A program made the position numbers and the translations under genes. Positions 8,863-17,100 of a stretch of DNA of 43,007 bases are shown here, one piece after another. This stretch comes from CAYMRB01 sp964392615 (GTDB lineage Bacteria > Planctomycetota > UBA8108). Position 1 is the first letter of the stretch. Every line of letters begins with the position of its first letter. Under the pieces are notes generated by a model. That model was not told the origin of the DNA and made no database searches. It saw only the letters and a list, made by a program, of their open reading frames with translations. The DNA is taken from NCBI GenBank assembly GCA_964392615.1, contig CAYMRB010000020.1, positions 1 to 43,007 on the forward strand, read 5' to 3'.

Positions 8863-11800
8863 ATGCAGTTCCTCTCCGCTGCTGTCATCGTCGCCGTGAC
8901 CTTCTCTCTTTCCGTTACTGCTCTCGGCATGGAGCCCGCCGACGGTCGCGATGACGACCTCGTCGCCCCGGCCGTGTACGAGGAGCTGCGCGGCAACTCG
9001 GACGGTCGTGCATTCGTGATCGTCGTGCTCGCCGAATCGGCCGTGAGCCGTGTTCGCGCCACCGCCCGCGACGTTCGCGGCGCGGTGCATGCGGCTCAAG
9101 CCACCGTCCTCTCGTCGCTGCCTCCCGGATCGTTCGAGCTCGTCTACCGCTATGGCAACTTCGCCGTGTTCTGCGGTCGTGCGCGGATCGAGGCTCTCGA
9201 GGCACTCTCCGAGCATGCCGATGTCGAGCGCGTCGGACCAGACGTTCGCGGTGAACTACGCCTCGACGAGTCGCGCCCGTATCTCGGCGCGGATCGGGTT
9301 CACGAGGAGCTCGGCCTCACCGGCGCCCGCGCGACCGTCGCCGTCCTCGACTCGGGCATCGACAGCCGTCACCCCGACCTCAGCTCGAGCATCGCGGATG
9401 GCGCGTACCATTTCCTCGAGCAAGGAGGCGACGTCGGAGAGGGCGCCGTCGACGATCTCGGCCACGGTACGGCCGTCGCGGGCGTGATCACCTCCGACGG
9501 CGTCGTGGCACCTCTGGGCATCGCGCCGGACGCGTCGATTCTGGCCGTGCGCGTGTTCGACGCCTTCGGGGGCTGGTCGTCGGACTGGATCGCGGGCATC
9601 GACTACGTGGTGTCGCGAGCCCCTCGTCACGAGAGCCTCGTAGCCATCAACATGAGCTTCGGAGAGTACGCTCTTGCGGGAGGTGCGGAGACTTGCCCGT
9701 GCGACGAGATCGACGCCAGCCGCCTCGCTACCGCGAGAGCTCTCGACGCGGCGAGGGAGGCAGGAATACTGCCATTCGCCGCGTCGGGGAACCGCGGCTC
9801 CTGCGGCGCGACGGGCGAGATGGGCGCTCCCGCGTGCGTCTCTTCCGCTGTGGCCGTCGGCGCATGCTTCGACAGCGACGTCGGTCGCCAGCCACCCTCC
9901 GGCACATGGCGCAGCGAATGTGAGCGCGAGCTGCCACCGGAGTTCTGCGTGTTCACGCCCGACTGCTTCGACGCCGAGTCGGGTCCCGGGGAGACGATCT
10001 GCTGGACCGATCGCACCGCGTGCATCGAGCTCCTCGCGCCGGGACACGCGATCCTCGTGCCGTCTCTGGGCGGCGGAGCGTTCGAGGCCTCCGGCACCTC
10101 GTTTTCGAGTCCACACGCCGCCGCCGTGGCAGCCCTTCTCGCGGGGCGCTGCATGAGCCCCGAGCAGATGCTCGACGTCATGAGGCGTTCGGGAACGGAG
10201 ACGCTGTTCGAATGTCGCGACGGCGGCGTGTCCGTTGTCGTCCTCAACGCCTGGGCCGCGCTCGACCTCGCCGAACGGGAGTTTCCGCTCTGCGCCGACT
10301 GCAATGGCAACCGAATCGATGATGCGACGGATATCGACTCGGGACGCAGCTCGGACTGCGATGGGAACGGGATACCCGACGAGTGCGACCCCGACTGTGA
10401 CGCCGACGGAGTACCCGATGCATGCGAGCTCTCCGACGGGGCCGCGGTCGACTGCAACGGCAACGGAATACCCGATGCCTGCGATATCGTGCAGTCCAGC
10501 CTGGGATTTCGAGTGCCGGAGGAGATCGGCGTGGAAGCCGGGGACGAGGCCCTCTTGGCCGAAGACTTCGACGGTGACGGCACGCGTGACCTCGCTGCGG
10601 TCGGGGCGACCGACGTGTGCTTCTACTACCAGCGCGATGGCGGCTGGCAGCGATCGGAGCGACAGTCGACGCGCGCGACGCGGACGTGGTCTGCAGCAAG
10701 CGGCGATCTGGACGCGGACGGCGATGTGGATCTTCTCATCGGAGATGAGGAGGGGATCCGCATCGGCAAGAACAACGGCCGAGGTCGGTTCGGCTTCTCT
10801 GATCCGCCATGGCGCGTCGGCTCCCGATGTGTCGCGCTGATCGTGGATGACCTCGACGAGGATGGCCACCTGGATGTGGTCAGCGCCGAGCAGTTCCCGC
10901 ACGCTATCGCGGTATCATGGGGTGAGGAAGGGCGCACGTTCAGCGAGGTCGCTGTGCTGACTGGTCCCAGATGGCCGGTCGGCGCCGCGATCGTCGACTT
11001 CGACGGCGACGGCCTGCGCGACATCGTCACGTCCGGCCGCTCCTCGACGTTCTCCGTGTACCCGAGATCAGGGGCGCGTCAATTCGGTGCGGAGCGGCGC
11101 CAGCCACTCGAGGCCTCGGTACGTAGCTTCGCGCCCCTCGATGTCGACGGCGACGGATTCCGGGACCTGCTGTACATCGCCGGCCGCAACGACTCGCTGC
11201 GCGTCCGTGGAAACGACGGAAACGGAGGCTTGGAAGAGCCGCAGTTCTTCACGCTGTGGGAAGGGCCGCTCGCCGTGATCGCCGACGAGCTGCTGGTGTC
11301 CGATCTGGATCGCGATGGACGGCTCGACGTCCTCGTTCACCACCTGAACCTGCCGAGCTTCTCCCTGCTCCGCGGCGGCGAGAGTACGCTGCACCCGGCG
11401 ATCCAGGTCGGCGTCGACCGGATTCCGGCGACGATCGCGGTCGCCGACATCGATGGCGACGGCCTCCCTGACCTCGCGACGTCGACGTCCGACGATGATG
11501 CAACGACAGCTACGATTCATCTTCTCCGCAACGAGACGGCACCTGCCGCCAGTCGCGACTGCAACGGAAACGCGATTCCGGATGAATGCGAGGACCCGCT
11601 CGTCTGCGGCGACGCCGTGCGGTTCGTCCGCGGCGACGTCGTCGTCGATTCAGCGATCAACCTCAGCGACGCCGTCGGCATCTTCAGCAGGCTCTTCCTC
11701 GGTGCAGACGCCGGAGAATGCGATGACGCGGCTGACGCGGACGACAGCGGGGAGGTCGTCATCACCGACGGCATCTACATCTTGAACTATCTGTTCCTCG

Positions 11801-11895
11801 GCGGCCCCTCGCCGCGACCGCCCTTCCCCGAGTGCGACGCCGAGACGGGCGACGACGCGTTGTCGTGCGAGCAGTACGCTGGGGATTGCCCGTAG
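8863..11895 (+). CDS. Secreted subtilisin-like protease (S8) with FG-GAP repeats and dockerin-like tag
   Basis: A 1010-residue protein. ATG 8863 is preferred because GGAGGGG lies at 8853-8859 and a clean signal peptide follows ('FLSAAVIVAVTFSLSVTALG'). Residues about 48-128 resemble an inhibitor-I9-type propeptide. The S8 catalytic triad is complete: Asp163 in 'AVLDSGID', His201 in 'GHGTAVAGV', oxyanion Asn310 in 'AASGN' and Ser413 in 'SGTSFSSPHAAA'. After the protease come thrombospondin-type-3-like calcium loops ('DCNGNGIPDACD', about 478-535), then FG-GAP repeats forming a probable beta-propeller (about 545-905), then the dockerin-like module ('VRGDVVVDSAINLSDAV', 'LNYLFLGG'). It follows the PPC-repeat gene after 59 bases, so the two are probably co-transcribed. 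Several cysteine pairs in the protease domain fit an extracellular enzyme. Confidence 0.92.
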   Translation: MQFLSAAVIVAVTFSLSVTALGMEPADGRDDDLVAPAVYEELRGNSDGRAFVIVVLAESAVSRVRATARDVRGAVHAAQATVLSSLPPGSFELVYRYGNFAVFCGRARIEALEALSEHADVERVGPDVRGELRLDESRPYLGADRVHEELGLTGARATVAVLDSGIDSRHPDLSSSIADGAYHFLEQGGDVGEGAVDDLGHGTAVAGVITSDGVVAPLGIAPDASILAVRVFDAFGGWSSDWIAGIDYVVSRAPRHESLVAINMSFGEYALAGGAETCPCDEIDASRLATARALDAAREAGILPFAASGNRGSCGATGEMGAPACVSSAVAVGACFDSDVGRQPPSGTWRSECERELPPEFCVFTPDCFDAESGPGETICWTDRTACIELLAPGHAILVPSLGGGAFEASGTSFSSPHAAAVAALLAGRCMSPEQMLDVMRRSGTETLFECRDGGVSVVVLNAWAALDLAEREFPLCADCNGNRIDDATDIDSGRSSDCDGNGIPDECDPDCDADGVPDACELSDGAAVDCNGNGIPDACDIVQSSLGFRVPEEIGVEAGDEALLAEDFDGDGTRDLAAVGATDVCFYYQRDGGWQRSERQSTRATRTWSAASGDLDADGDVDLLIGDEEGIRIGKNNGRGRFGFSDPPWRVGSRCVALIVDDLDEDGHLDVVSAEQFPHAIAVSWGEEGRTFSEVAVLTGPRWPVGAAIVDFDGDGLRDIVTSGRSSTFSVYPRSGARQFGAERRQPLEASVRSFAPLDVDGDGFRDLLYIAGRNDSLRVRGNDGNGGLEEPQFFTLWEGPLAVIADELLVSDLDRDGRLDVLVHHLNLPSFSLLRGGESTLHPAIQVGVDRIPATIAVADIDGDGLPDLATSTSDDDATTATIHLLRNETAPAASRDCNGNAIPDECEDPLVCGDAVRFVRGDVVVDSAINLSDAVGIFSRLFLGADAGECDDAADADDSGEVVITDGIYILNYLFLGGPSPRPPFPECDAETGDDALSCEQYAGDCP

Positions 11896-11972
11896 GTGAG
11901 ATCGCCGTAGATCCGCCCCTGCAATTGCGCTGTCAGACAAGAAACACGCACCCCGGGCGATCGCATCGCGAA

Positions 11973-12003
11973 CGCGACGGGGGTGCGCAGGGTCCCCGTC
12001 GCG
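11973..12003. terminator. Hairpin between two convergent genes (possible bidirectional terminator)
   Basis: A perfect 10-bp inverted repeat, CGCGACGGGG and CCCCGTCGCG, encloses an 11-base loop. It sits between the stop of the protease gene (11895) and the stop of the convergent cysteine-rich gene (12057), where a shared terminator would be expected. There is no T-run on either strand, so intrinsic termination is not certain. Confidence 0.4.
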
Positions 12004-12056
12004 AACCGGCCGAACTGGCGCGGCTCGCGCGGGGAGGGATGGATCAGGCGCTCGAC

Positions 12057-13343
12057 CTACGAGTGGCAGGCGAGGGCGTCCGCCGTCGGATCCGTACCGG
12101 GACGCTCCGACGGAGGTGGCAAGGACTCGCCGCCGCGGAACAGGTAATTCAGAATCACGACCGGGTCGGAGATGTTCACCTCGCCATCGTCGTTCGCGTC
12201 CTGCGCATCCGGGCAAGTGCTCGGCTCGGCGCCACCGAACAGCTCGCCGAGGATCACGACCGCGTCCGTCAGGTTGACGTCATCGTCGCGGTTCGCGTCG
12301 CCACGCAGGAATGCCTCGTCGGACACCTCCACGCCGCATCCGCGCAGGCAATCGTCGCGCGTGGCTCGCGCTTGGTCGATGCAGTCCTCGTCGCCGGCGC
12401 AGTCGCCGAGGGTGGCGTCGAGGGCGCGATCGCAGTCGTTGGCGCATTCGGTCTCGTCGGGTCCCTCGATCCCACAGCCTTGCTGGCACGCTTCGAGCGC
12501 CGCCTGCGCGGCAGTGACGCACTCGTCGTCAAGTTCGTCCCCCCCACCGCAACGCTCGAGGGCCGCCGAGTAGGCCAGCTCGCAGCCCACCGTGCAGAGG
12601 GCGTCGTCCGGCGGAAGCTCGCCATGGCACTCGGCGGTGCAGTCGACGAGTGTGTCGCGAGCCGCCGCGAGACACTCCTCGTCGATCGTTCCGTCACCCC
12701 CGCCACACTCGGCCGCGGAGAGCTCGAACGCGGCGAAGCACTCGCGACACGGATCCGGAGAGGGAGACTCACCCTCGCACTCCTGCCGACACGTCTCGAA
12801 CACTGCTACGGCTGCCCGGCGGCATTCCTCGTCGAGGTCGAACGTGCCGTTGCTGTCTTCGTCGCGGAAGCAGGCCTGCAGTGCCAGTTGGTACTCGAAG
12901 CGGCACTCATCCTCGCAGTTTTCGGGGGAGGGCGGCGGCCCGGCCCCGCAGTCGTCGATGCACACGACGAGCGCGTTCTCGGCCGCGTTCACGCACTCGC
13001 CGTCCAGGACATCGCCATCCGGATCCGGATCACCGTTCCCGCCGCGGCGGCAGTCTCGAACCGCTCGCTGAAAGGCGCTGTCGCAGTCATCCCTGCATCC
13101 TGGCGGCGGCGGCTCCTCGCAATCGCGCGCGACGCAGCGCTCGAGCACATCGCGGAAGATCACGTCGCAGCCCTCCTGTCCCCCGCCCTCCGCCAGGCAT
13201 GCCTGCCGCGCCCTCTCGGCGCGCTCTTCGCACGACGCCTGACACTCGTCCGGACCCTCCCCCTGGCCCACGGCTACGGTGGTCGCCAACAGCAGAACCA
13301 GTGACGTGCCCACAACCCGGAGCGGATCGATCGGTCGTCGCAT
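12057..13343 (-). CDS. Secreted cysteine-rich six-repeat protein with dockerin-like tag
   Basis: A 428-residue protein starting at ATG 13343 with GGGAGG seven bases upstream and a signal peptide of about 27 residues ('VVGTSLVLLLATTVAVGQG'). The body consists of six repeats of about 45-60 residues, each with six cysteines in the pattern C-x2/3-C-x9-12-C-loop-C-x9-12-C-x3-C. The loop is acidic or glycine-rich and the segments between cysteines are alanine-rich and helical ('AFQRAVRDC', 'AAENALVVC', 'AAQAALEAC'). I read this as six disulfide-pinned helical hairpins. The last ~85 residues are the dockerin-like module ('LRGDANRDDDVNLTDAV', 'DANDDGEVNISDPV', 'LNYLFRGG'). I do not recognise the repeat as a named family. 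No catalytic motif is visible; an extracellular structural or binding protein is likely. Confidence 0.85.
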   Translation of the reverse strand: MRRPIDPLRVVGTSLVLLLATTVAVGQGEGPDECQASCEERAERARQACLAEGGGQEGCDVIFRDVLERCVARDCEEPPPPGCRDDCDSAFQRAVRDCRRGGNGDPDPDGDVLDGECVNAAENALVVCIDDCGAGPPPSPENCEDECRFEYQLALQACFRDEDSNGTFDLDEECRRAAVAVFETCRQECEGESPSPDPCRECFAAFELSAAECGGGDGTIDEECLAAARDTLVDCTAECHGELPPDDALCTVGCELAYSAALERCGGGDELDDECVTAAQAALEACQQGCGIEGPDETECANDCDRALDATLGDCAGDEDCIDQARATRDDCLRGCGVEVSDEAFLRGDANRDDDVNLTDAVVILGELFGGAEPSTCPDAQDANDDGEVNISDPVVILNYLFRGGESLPPPSERPGTDPTADALACHS

Positions 13344-13618
13344 GATGCCTCCCTTGCATCTTGGCCATCTTCCGTACTTCGCCCCTCGCCGGGGCGACAA
13401 CAACGAGAACGTATTGCGGCTACGTTTCGATGCCCCGTCTCTCACGAAACTGCGCCAGGCTTTTCGAGAAGAATGGCAGCCCACGTATCGCCCCGGGCGA
13501 AGTGCCTCGCGCTCGGAGCCCTTCTTCGAGGGACTGTCATCGCCGCGCCCAGGACGAACCCCGCGGCATCCCACGAAGCCCTCGACGCCTACCCCCTCGA
13601 GGAAAGCACAGCAGCGCG

Positions 13619-16600
13619 TCAGTCGTCGGATTCCGTCCCGCTTCGGTATGAGGAACGGGCATCTCCGTCCCCCCGAGGAGCAGGACGATCGCGGTACTTC
13701 TGCGCCTTCGCGGCGTCGCCTTCCGCGTTGCGGGATTCGTAGAGATCGACGAGCCTCTGGAGAGCCTCGGCCAGGCGAGCGCGGGCCGCCGGAGGGATCG
13801 TCGTTTCGCGCTCTCTCATTCCCTGATAGCCCGCGATAAGTAGCGGCTCGGCTTCGACGTACTTCTTCTGTCCGAGAAGCGCCCCCCCGAGCATCGACCG
13901 CGCGTTGAAAGTCACCCAAGCGTCGGGCTCCACCTCTTCGCGCACTTTGATGCACTCGCGTAGAAACGCCTCCGCTTCCACGTGTGCACCACCCGAAAGC
14001 AACATCGAGCCGATGACCGCCAGCTCGCCCCCGAGCGTTCGGCCACCCTCGGGACAGCACAAACGGACATCGTCCAGCAGCGGCTTCGCGAGGGCCGCGA
14101 TCTTCTCGCGCTTGCCGAGCCGGACGTACGTGTCCATCAGCGCTCCGCCGATGAAGTGAAACCCGACCAAGGCCTCCTTGCCACGATAGGCCTGCTCTAG
14201 CAGAGGCTGCGCCTCCTCGGGCCGACCTCCCGATATATGGCAAAGACCGAGGTAGGCGGCCGCACGAAGTGTCGAAGAGTGGTCCGGACCGTGCTTCTCG
14301 GCCGACAGCACGAAGTTCTTTTCGGAGAGCGCCTGCAACCGATCCATATCGCGGCCCAAGTGCATTCTCGAGAGATTGTCCCTGGCCTGGATCGTGAGCG
14401 GATGGTCGTCGCCTTGCTTTCTCTCCATGGCCTCGAGGACTTCTTCGAGAAGCCGAATGGCACGGTCGAGCTGTCCCGTTCTCTCGTAGGCAAGGGCGAG
14501 GTTCATCCCCGATTTGAGCGCCGACGGGTGGTCTGAGCCGAGATGCTCTCGGGCGATTATCGAGTTTCCCTCATGGAGCCGTATCGCTCGCTCCGAATCG
14601 CCGAGGTCCAGACAGGCGGAGGCGACGTTGTGTCTCCACGCGATCGTCTCCGGGTGGCTCTCGCCGAACTCGTCGACCGTCAGCTCGAGGTTCCTCTCGA
14701 AGAGTGGCAGCGCGAGATCCGCACGTCCCGTGGACCAGTAGGTATGTCCAAGGCTGTTTCTGCAGCTTCGTGTGGTCGAGTGACTCTCGCCGAACTTGGC
14801 TTCCCGCAGCGGCAGGAGCCCCTCGAACATTCGTCTGGCTCGGTCTGCGTCTCCGGAGCTCGCGAGGGCGGAAGCGAGAACGCTCCTGCAACCGAGCAGG
14901 GCCTCGTGGCTTGAAGGCAGACTCGACGCCAGGGAGGCGTGCGTCCCCTCGAGAAGCGACACCGCCTGATCCGGCCTGCCCGCGTCGTCATATGCACACC
15001 CGAGACTTACCAGCGTCGCGACCGTATCGAGATGGCCCCTGCCCAGCTCTCGGACCTGGGTGTGTCGGGCCTTCTCGAAAAGCACGACGGCCTTGTCGGG
15101 CTCGCCGAGGTTGAGCAGCGACTGCCCGAGCGTGAACTGCATCGACGCGACGACGAGCGGATCGCCGATGGCATCGCCTTCGAGCTCCTCGACCGTGAGA
15201 TCGAGCTTCTCGACGAGAACGGCCTGCAGCGGCTTGCCGCTCTCCGCGATCGCCTCCGGATCGAGACCGTGGAAGATCGAGCCGAGGATCCTGTTGGCCT
15301 TCTCGATCTGCTCGAGACGCTTCTGCGCGCGGTCGCTCGCAGCCTTGGCGACGCTCGCCGCCTCGACCGCCTTCTTCTCGTTGGCTTCGGCGATCTCGCG
15401 TTGCTCGAATTCGGCCAAGCTGGATCGGGTTGCACGGATCGCCATCCACGTGCTCACCACGGTCGCGACGATGAGCATCAGGACGACGCTCGTGGTCAGA
15501 ACGACCGTGCGTCGATGTCGCTCGACGAACTTCCGCAGCCGGTACATGCGACTCGGGGCCGCGGCAGAAACCGGTTCGGAGATCATGTGCCGTTCGATGT
15601 CCTGCGCGAACGCGCTCGCCGATTCGTAGCGTCGAGTGCGATCCTTCTCGAGCGCCTTCATGACGATCCAGTCGAGATCGCCGTGGAGCTCTCGCGCCAG
15701 GACGTGCGGCTTGGCGTGGCGGCGCGCCGCCGCGGCGAAGTCGACGCCCTCGGCGAGCGTGCTGAGCTTCGTGGACGGTTTCGGAGGCGTCTCCTCGCGG
15801 ATGATCCGGCACATCTCGTCGAGGGCCGCCCCGCGCAGCGACTCGGGATCGATGGGCGTCGCGCCCGTGAGAAGCTCGTAAAGAAGGATGCCGAGAGAGT
15901 AGACGTCGCTTCGCGTGTCGACGTCGAGCTCGCTCATCACCGCCTGCTCGGGGCTCATGTAGACGGGGGTGCCGACGATCTGGCCGAACGCGGTGAAGAG
16001 TGTCTTCTCGGTGAGCTTCTGCTCGGTGGCCTTGGCGATGCCGAAATCGATGATCTTGACGTTCGGCGTGTCGTCGCGAAGCGTGACCAGCACGTTCGAG
16101 GGCTTCAGGTCGCGGTGAATGATACCCTTCTGGTGTGCATGCTGCACAGCGCGACAAGTCTCGAGGAAGAGCTCGAGCCGTCGACGCGTGTCGAGCTCGG
16201 CCTCGTCACAGAACTGCGTGATGGGGATGCCCCTGACGAGCTCCATGACGAAGTAGGGTCGACCGCTGGCGGTCGAGCCGGCGTCGAGGACACGAGCGAT
16301 GTTGGGATGCTCCATCATCGCGAGAGCCTGACGCTCGGCCTCGAAGCGCGCGACAACCGAACGGGTATCCATGCCCGCCTTGATGATCTTGAGCGCGACT
16401 CGACGCCTGACCGGCTCCTCCTGCTCGGCCATGTAGACGACGCCAAAGCCCCCCTCCCCGATCTCTTGCAGGAGCTTGTAGGGACCGATCTTGGTGCCGA
16501 CCGCTTCGAGGATTGGCGCCGCGTCGTCGTTCTCGGCCGACGCCTCGGGGCCGCCACCAAGGAAGTTCCCGGCACCGTCGTGAGCTTGTCCAAGTCGAGG

Positions 16601-16711
16601 CGACGCCGGTTCCCGCCTCGCTTGAGCCGGCTCTTGTCGCGCGCCCGGTTGATCAGGATGCGCCGCATCGCTTCGGCAGCCGCGGCGAAGAAGTGCCGGC
16701 GCGAGTCCCAA
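13619..16711 (-). CDS. Ser/Thr protein kinase with TPR repeats, N-terminus lost
   Basis: Coding sequence in this frame begins near 16590 ('GNFLGGGPEASAEND'). Upstream of that the frame only reads through the sigma-factor gene, and the formal TTG start at 16711 is not credible. The kinase domain is complete: glycine loop 'IGEGGFGVVY', Lys in 'VALKIIKAGMD', catalytic 'HRDLKPSNV', 'DFGIAK' and 'MSPEQA'. A membrane segment follows ('VVLTTSVVLMLIVATVV', about 15460-15510), then a coiled stretch and about a dozen extracytoplasmic or C-terminal TPR repeats ('GHLDTVATLVSLGCAY', 'HPSALKSGMNLALAYERTG'). This architecture is typical of planctomycete kinases paired with an ECF sigma gene. Here about 60-80 N-terminal residues common in the family are missing and no proper start codon exists. 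The gene is probably not translated on its own unless a -1 frameshift joins it to the sigma fragment. Confidence 0.8.
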   Translation of the reverse strand: MGLAPALLRRGCRSDAAHPDQPGARQEPAQARREPASPRLGQAHDGAGNFLGGGPEASAENDDAAPILEAVGTKIGPYKLLQEIGEGGFGVVYMAEQEEPVRRRVALKIIKAGMDTRSVVARFEAERQALAMMEHPNIARVLDAGSTASGRPYFVMELVRGIPITQFCDEAELDTRRRLELFLETCRAVQHAHQKGIIHRDLKPSNVLVTLRDDTPNVKIIDFGIAKATEQKLTEKTLFTAFGQIVGTPVYMSPEQAVMSELDVDTRSDVYSLGILLYELLTGATPIDPESLRGAALDEMCRIIREETPPKPSTKLSTLAEGVDFAAAARRHAKPHVLARELHGDLDWIVMKALEKDRTRRYESASAFAQDIERHMISEPVSAAAPSRMYRLRKFVERHRRTVVLTTSVVLMLIVATVVSTWMAIRATRSSLAEFEQREIAEANEKKAVEAASVAKAASDRAQKRLEQIEKANRILGSIFHGLDPEAIAESGKPLQAVLVEKLDLTVEELEGDAIGDPLVVASMQFTLGQSLLNLGEPDKAVVLFEKARHTQVRELGRGHLDTVATLVSLGCAYDDAGRPDQAVSLLEGTHASLASSLPSSHEALLGCRSVLASALASSGDADRARRMFEGLLPLREAKFGESHSTTRSCRNSLGHTYWSTGRADLALPLFERNLELTVDEFGESHPETIAWRHNVASACLDLGDSERAIRLHEGNSIIAREHLGSDHPSALKSGMNLALAYERTGQLDRAIRLLEEVLEAMERKQGDDHPLTIQARDNLSRMHLGRDMDRLQALSEKNFVLSAEKHGPDHSSTLRAAAYLGLCHISGGRPEEAQPLLEQAYRGKEALVGFHFIGGALMDTYVRLGKREKIAALAKPLLDDVRLCCPEGGRTLGGELAVIGSMLLSGGAHVEAEAFLRECIKVREEVEPDAWVTFNARSMLGGALLGQKKYVEAEPLLIAGYQGMRERETTIPPAARARLAEALQRLVDLYESRNAEGDAAKAQKYRDRPAPRGDGDARSSYRSGTESDD

Positions 16712-16914
16712 CGCTGGGCATGCTCGGTATCCACGAGACGGAGGTAGGCCTCGTGGACCAGCGCGGTCGCTTGAAGCGTCTGCCCCGGCCGCTCTCGAGC
16801 CATCTTCGCGGCGGCCAGCTGTTTCAGCTCATCGTAGACGAGCGGCAGCAGCTGTTCGCTGGCGAGTTGATCTCCATCGTGAATGGCGGAGAGGATCCGG
16901 GTGACGTCGCTCAT
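16315..16914 (-). CDS. Truncated ECF sigma factor (region 2 only), fused out of frame to kinase
   Basis: The start ATG at 16914 has GAGG a few bases upstream. Residues 1 to about 115 match planctomycete ECF sigma factors of the Sigma70_ECF type: 'LLPLVYDELKQLAAAKMA', 'LQATALVHEAYLRLVD', 'RHFFAAAAEAMRRILIN', 'RARDKSRLKRGG', ending near 'RRLDLDKL'. Sigma region 4, which should supply the -35-binding helix-turn-helix, is absent. From about 16580 onward the DNA is kinase sequence in a different frame, so the remaining ~80 residues up to the stop at 16315 are meaningless. The product can hardly be a working sigma factor. The arrangement sigma then kinase is the usual one in this phylum, so I infer a deletion that removed the 3' half of the sigma gene and the 5' end of the kinase gene. 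Confidence 0.75.
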   Translation of the reverse strand: MSDVTRILSAIHDGDQLASEQLLPLVYDELKQLAAAKMARERPGQTLQATALVHEAYLRLVDTEHAQRWDSRRHFFAAAAEAMRRILINRARDKSRLKRGGNRRRLDLDKLTTVPGTSLVAAPRRRPRTTTRRQSSKRSAPRSVPTSSCKRSGRGALASSTWPSRRSRSGVESRSRSSRRAWIPVRLSRASRPSVRLSR

Positions 16915-17100
16915 GGGGCCTCGCGTGAGTCGAAACCGACGACTCTCCCCGTTCCCGGGGGTGTTTCACAGTCTACAGGCCCGCCGAGACGCCGTAGCGG
17001 CGGAAAAGAGATTCCGCGCAGACGAGGCCAGCGGCGGCCGCGTCCGCTCGCGCGGAACGGATAGGCTCCTTGTCGCGCTCGAAGCCCTGGCGCACGCGCC

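Noticed and set aside
9256..10902. Long minus-strand open frame of 548 codons
   Set aside because: It lies entirely opposite the subtilase gene, has low-complexity Arg/Val/Asp-rich sequence and no domain; it is a high-GC antisense shadow.
11832..13304. Plus-strand open frame of 490 codons
   Set aside because: It overlaps the cysteine-rich protein on the other strand, which has a signal peptide, a ribosome-binding site, regular repeats and the dockerin-like tag.
3582..13343. Cellulosome components
   Set aside because: Dockerin-like tails are present, but no cohesin, scaffoldin or cellulase is encoded nearby; a lineage-specific sorting tag is more likely.
16560..16600. Programmed -1 frameshift site joining sigma fragment and kinase
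   Set aside because: The frame relation is -1, but I see no X-XXY-YYZ slippery heptamer or strong downstream structure. A deletion or assembly error explains the missing domains on both sides better.
14939..16747. Plus-strand open frame of 602 codons
   Set aside because: It is antisense to the kinase gene, whose catalytic motifs are unambiguous; the plus frame shows no domain.
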